From contig JACKLN010000005.1 of NCBI GenBank assembly GCA_024235855.1, positions 186,001 to 250,000 of the forward strand: DNA of 64,000 nucleotides, read 5' to 3'. This document shows, piece by piece, positions 62,219-64,000 of this stretch. The notes beneath the pieces were generated by a model. The model searched no databases and was not told where the DNA came from. It saw nothing but the letters and a program-made list of their open reading frames with translations. Position 1 is the stretch's first letter. Every line of letters starts with the position of its first letter. The DNA comes from Burkholderiaceae bacterium (GTDB lineage: Bacteria; Pseudomonadota; Gammaproteobacteria; Burkholderiales; Burkholderiaceae_C). A program made the position numbers and the translations under genes.

Positions 62219-62428
62219 TCAAAGGACCCGGATCTTCGAGGCCTGCGGGCCCTTCTGGCCCTGCACCACCTCGAACTCGACGCGCTGGTTCTCCAGCAGC
62301 GTCTTGAAGCCGGTGCCCTGGATTTCCTTGAAGTGGGCGAACAGGTCCTTGCCGCCGTTGTCCGGGGCGATGAAGCCGAAGCCCTTGCCTTCGTTGAACC
62401 ACTTGACGGTGCCAGTTTCGGTGCTCAT
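62219..62428 (-). CDS. Cold-shock domain protein (CspA family)
   Basis: A 69-residue single-stranded nucleic-acid-binding protein: GTVKWFNEGKGFGFIAPD with RNP1 (KGFGFI) and an RNP2-like LFAHF, then FEVVQGQKGPQASKI. The Asp-Leu-Phe-Ala-His version of RNP2 is common in betaproteobacteria. AAGGAAA seven bases before ATG 62428 is a good ribosome-binding site. Confidence 0.95.
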   Translation of the reverse strand: MSTETGTVKWFNEGKGFGFIAPDNGGKDLFAHFKEIQGTGFKTLLENQRVEFEVVQGQKGPQASKIRVL

Positions 62429-62576
62429 GTCTTGATTTCCTTGATCGGAGGGGTCAAAAAATGCGTCGGCCAAACATTGGCCGGCGCGGTCCAGCAGTCT
62501 TCCGAATCGGGAAACTGAGGTCGGGGGCGCGCCGCGCATGGGGGGCAGGCCAGGCCTGCCGATGCGGCGGTGCGGG

Positions 62577-62822
62577 TCATGGGGTGGCCAGGCTCGGCAT
62601 CGGTGCGGCACCAGCCGCATCGATCCAGGCCAGGCCGTGTTCGGTGGCGTGGCGGGCCGCGTCGTCGCGGTTGCCGAACACCGGTTGCAGGCGCATCACG
62701 CGGTCGTGCGTCATGCTGCCGCGGCCGGAGCGGATGGACACGGCGGCAGACCAGCGGTCGGGGCCGAGCGTGCGGATGATCGGGGAGATCAGGTACTTCC
62801 CGACTTGGAGAGAACTTGCGAT
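62577..62822 (-). CDS. Small hypothetical protein without a standard start codon
   Basis: A frame upstream of cspA on the same strand reads SSLQVGKYLISPIIRTLG, then RWSAAVSIRSGRGSMTHDR and RLQPVFGNRDDAARHATEHG, ending LAWIDAAGAAPMPSLATP before TGA at 62577-62579. It has the texture of a real protein of up to about 81 residues. No ATG, GTG or TTG stands at the apparent N-terminus: the frame opens with ATC 62822, while GTG 62741 and ATG 62711 would truncate it. Either a rare ATC start or an upstream indel could explain this. Confidence 0.45.
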   Translation of the reverse strand: MASSLQVGKYLISPIIRTLGPDRWSAAVSIRSGRGSMTHDRVMRLQPVFGNRDDAARHATEHGLAWIDAAGAAPMPSLATP

Positions 62823-63092
62823 GACTGTCTTTCTGGGGCCGGTGCCTGCTCTCGGGCAGGCTGCGGCAGGGTCGAACCGGAATCGGAACGGGGATGCGCA
62901 GGAACTGCGCGGGCAGCGGATGGTCTCGATCCGGCGGGGGGTCGGCAGGGGTACTCGCTGCGGACCTCAGGCAACCAGCGGGAGCACGTTGGGGGACGAA
63001 CCGGCGCTGGCCTTGGAAGGGAGATCAAACCTCGATCTCGGTGCACCCCGGTGTCGCCACGAGATGCACGTTATGGCGCGAATGTAGCACAG

Positions 63093-64000
63093 TCAGCCGC
63101 CGATGCGCGGCACCGGCACACCGCGCAGCCGATAGGCGTCGGGCATGCCGGTGCCGAGAAGCGGCCGCAGGTAGAGGCGGAAGGCGTCGGTGATGTCGGT
63201 GCCGCTGTCGGCGATGAAGTGGTCCTCCATCGTGCGCGTCTTGCCGGCCACGGCGTCCAGCGGCAGCAGCGCGTAGTCGGCCGAGTAGAAGCCGGTGCGC
63301 TGGATCACCACCGAGCCGCTGCCCAGGCCCTGCGGCTCGCCCCACATCGCGAACTGCACCGCCTTCTCGCCGACCTCGCGCGCCTCGCGCGCGTCGACGT
63401 CGCTGACGCAGCCGACGAAGCTGCGCTGCAGGTAGCCGAAGGTGTCGCCGCGCACGCGCTTGATCTTGAGCTTGCTCTTGATCTCCTCGCACAGCAGGTC
63501 GGCCAACGCACCGGTGCCGGAGAGCTGCACGTTGCCGTGCGCATCGTGCTCCACCTGCTGCGCCAGCTTCACCACCATCGGCGTGCCCGAGGCGTCGTGG
63601 ATGCCTTCGCTGACGGCCACCACGCAGCGGCCCAGTCGCTCGTGGGTGGCCTTCACGTCGCGCAGGAAGGCGTCGATGTCGAAGGTGCGTTCCGGCAGGT
63701 AGATCAGGTGCGGCCCGTCGTCGGGAAACTTCTTGCCCAGCGCGCTGGCGGCCGTGAGGAAGCCCGCATGCCGGCCCATGACCACGCCCACGTAGACGCC
63801 GGGCAGGGCCGCGTTGTCCAGGTTGGCGCCGGCGAAGGCCTGGGCCACGAAACGCGCGGCGCTGGGGTAGCCGGGCGTGTGGTCGTTGCCGACAAGGTCG
63901 TTGTCGATGGTCTTGGGAATGTGGATGGCGCGCAGCGGGTAGCCTGCGTCGCGCGCCTGTTCGGCGACGATGCGCACCGTGTCGGCCGAGTCGTTGCCGC
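63093..64000 (-). CDS. pfp: Pyrophosphate-dependent 6-phosphofructokinase (5' end beyond window)
   Basis: The C-terminal 300 or so residues of a phosphofructokinase, continuing past the right edge (GNDSADTVRIVAEQA is the last visible part). PKTIDND, with Lys in place of the Gly found in ATP enzymes, marks PPi use; GVVMGRHAGFLTAASAL, SEGIHD and GYLQRSFVG with substrate-binding residues are also present. It interconverts fructose 6-phosphate and fructose 1,6-bisphosphate reversibly using PPi. Confidence 0.9.
   Translation of the reverse strand, partial: GNDSADTVRIVAEQARDAGYPLRAIHIPKTIDNDLVGNDHTPGYPSAARFVAQAFAGANLDNAALPGVYVGVVMGRHAGFLTAASALGKKFPDDGPHLIYLPERTFDIDAFLRDVKATHERLGRCVVAVSEGIHDASGTPMVVKLAQQVEHDAHGNVQLSGTGALADLLCEEIKSKLKIKRVRGDTFGYLQRSFVGCVSDVDAREAREVGEKAVQFAMWGEPQGLGSGSVVIQRTGFYSADYALLPLDAVAGKTRTMEDHFIADSGTDITDAFRLYLRPLLGTGMPDAYRLRGVPVPRIGG

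Overview
The window is uniformly GC-rich and gene-dense. It encodes a PedF-type cytochrome c-550 system, a tandem array of chemoreceptors, a PEP-CTERM protein, a PPi-dependent phosphofructokinase and c-di-GMP proteins. This combination suggests a flagellated, environmental betaproteobacterium of the order Burkholderiales, probably near the Rubrivivax/Leptothrix/Ideonella group. That placement is inference from gene content. I saw no rRNA, tRNA, CRISPR array, transposase or phage gene.

Region 1 (1-7.8 kb) is a quinoprotein (PQQ) periplasmic relay cluster without the dehydrogenase itself. It holds the 3' end of one metallohydrolase-like gene, an AcoR-type sigma-54 activator, cytochrome c-550 PedF, a quinoprotein-associated solute-binding protein, a second metallohydrolase-like protein, a fused SoxY-SoxZ-like carrier, and a TonB-dependent receptor translationally coupled to the carrier. 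A consensus -24/-12 promoter precedes pedF, with a palindrome upstream that the divergent activator could bind.

Region 2 (7.9-21.8 kb) is mostly signalling: a GGDEF-EAL protein, an HD-GYP protein, a solute-binding protein with a heavily frameshifted sensor kinase, an HTH-receiver protein coupled to a receiver-HPt protein, and a NarL-type kinase/regulator pair. Embedded in it is a small operon for a DinB/FGE (EgtB-like) protein and a two-subunit form II CoxS/CoxL-like molybdenum hydroxylase that lacks a neighbouring FAD subunit.

Region 3 (21.9-39.9 kb) is a chemotaxis island: a CheZ-like protein, CheY, CheA, three chemoreceptors, CheW, then five more chemoreceptors. CheR, CheB and CheD are absent here. 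Sigma-28 (FliA) type promoters of a common form precede the che operon, cheW, three of the receptors and, 8 kb further on, fliC.

Region 4 (39.9-49.7 kb) is mixed: an FtsX-like permease, a DODA-type dioxygenase, an adenine-deaminase-type enzyme, a PEP-CTERM protein, an epoxide-hydrolase-like protein, a free-standing CZB zinc-binding protein, flagellin and a Rieske oxygenase.

Region 5 (48.7-60.8 kb) is a purine catabolism and uptake locus. Guanine deaminase, a BMP-type nucleoside ABC transporter and the Rieske oxygenase form one operon, divergent from xanthine dehydrogenase xdhAB and then xdhC. A repeat with nested palindromes separates xdhB from xdhC. Region 6 (60.8-64 kb) has small conserved genes, a cold-shock protein and a truncated PPi-phosphofructokinase.
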